55,096 bases of DNA from positions 1 to 55,096 of the forward strand of contig WSUB01000228.1 in the NCBI GenBank assembly GCA_019633425.1, written 5' to 3'. The first letter of the stretch is position 1. Each line of letters starts with the position of its first letter. The notes beneath the pieces were generated by a model that worked only from the letters and a program-made list of their open reading frames with translations, did not search any database and was not told the origin of the DNA. The translations under genes and the position numbers were made by a program. Positions 55,016-55,096 of this stretch are shown in pieces. The DNA is from Tulasnella sp. 424 (Eukaryota > Basidiomycota > Agaricomycetes > Cantharellales > Tulasnellaceae).

Positions 55016-55096
55016 GGGAATACTGAGGTAAGTCTTCTACTAACTATGATCGTCTTATGACACCTGTGAGGCCTTCAAGCCTGGTCCGACTATCGA
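55016..55096. repeat. Start of a sixth unit: B-type leader block, cut by the window edge
   Basis: CTATGATCGTCTTATGA and GCCTTCAAGCCTGGTCCGAC match the beginning of the B-type leader block at 34868-34945. The array therefore probably continues to the right. Confidence 0.55.

Noticed and set aside
1..55096. CRISPR arrays, bacterial operons, rRNA genes or riboswitches
   Set aside because: The window is eukaryotic with spliceosomal introns; no regularly spaced short repeats or rRNA-like sequence were seen.

Overview
The window looks like the nuclear genome of a basidiomycete fungus, almost certainly an agaricomycete. Its genes are broken by many 46-66 bp GT-AG introns. It carries an F-box protein with the usual agaricomycete N-terminal layout, blue-copper (cupredoxin) wall proteins, DUF6535-type membrane proteins, a Gag-like gene, and LINE and TA-flanked MITE remnants. 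No CRISPR array, rRNA or convincing tRNA was seen.

Left part (1-13.3 kb). A 5'-truncated LINE (RT plus RNase H, minus strand) runs off the left edge. It is followed by an F-box gene (1850-3400) and then a cassette duplicated four times. Each copy holds the 3' end of the F-box gene (complete, decayed or almost gone), a minus-strand cupredoxin gene and its promoter block. All four cupredoxin genes have intact four-exon models with the copper ligands kept. Three end in a GPI-like tail; the third has lost it by deletion. A 413 bp MITE and the 3' remnant of a Gag-like gene lie between copies 1 and 2. A broken DUF6535 gene lies between copies 3 and 4.

Middle (13.3-22.5 kb). A Gag-like gene is followed by an intact plus-strand DUF6535 gene whose second intron carries a 726 bp TA-flanked MITE. 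A complete single-copy ELP3 gene (11 exons; radical SAM plus acetyltransferase) comes next and separates the two arrays.

Right part (22.5-55.1 kb). A unit of about 6 kb is repeated in tandem five times, and the start of a sixth is visible at the right edge. Each unit is a convergent pair: a plus-strand SLC35A-like nucleotide-sugar transporter and a minus-strand six-exon DUF6535 gene. The pair has decayed reciprocally. Unit 1 keeps an intact transporter, but its DUF6535 copy has a TGG-to-TGA stop. Units 2-5 have wrecked transporters and intact DUF6535 genes (721-732 aa). With the plus-strand copies, the window holds seven DUF6535 loci: five intact, one with a single stop, and one truncated and frameshifted. 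This is the most striking signal here. No biochemical function is known to me for this family; its expansion and retention in a region of rapid duplication is the part worth following.
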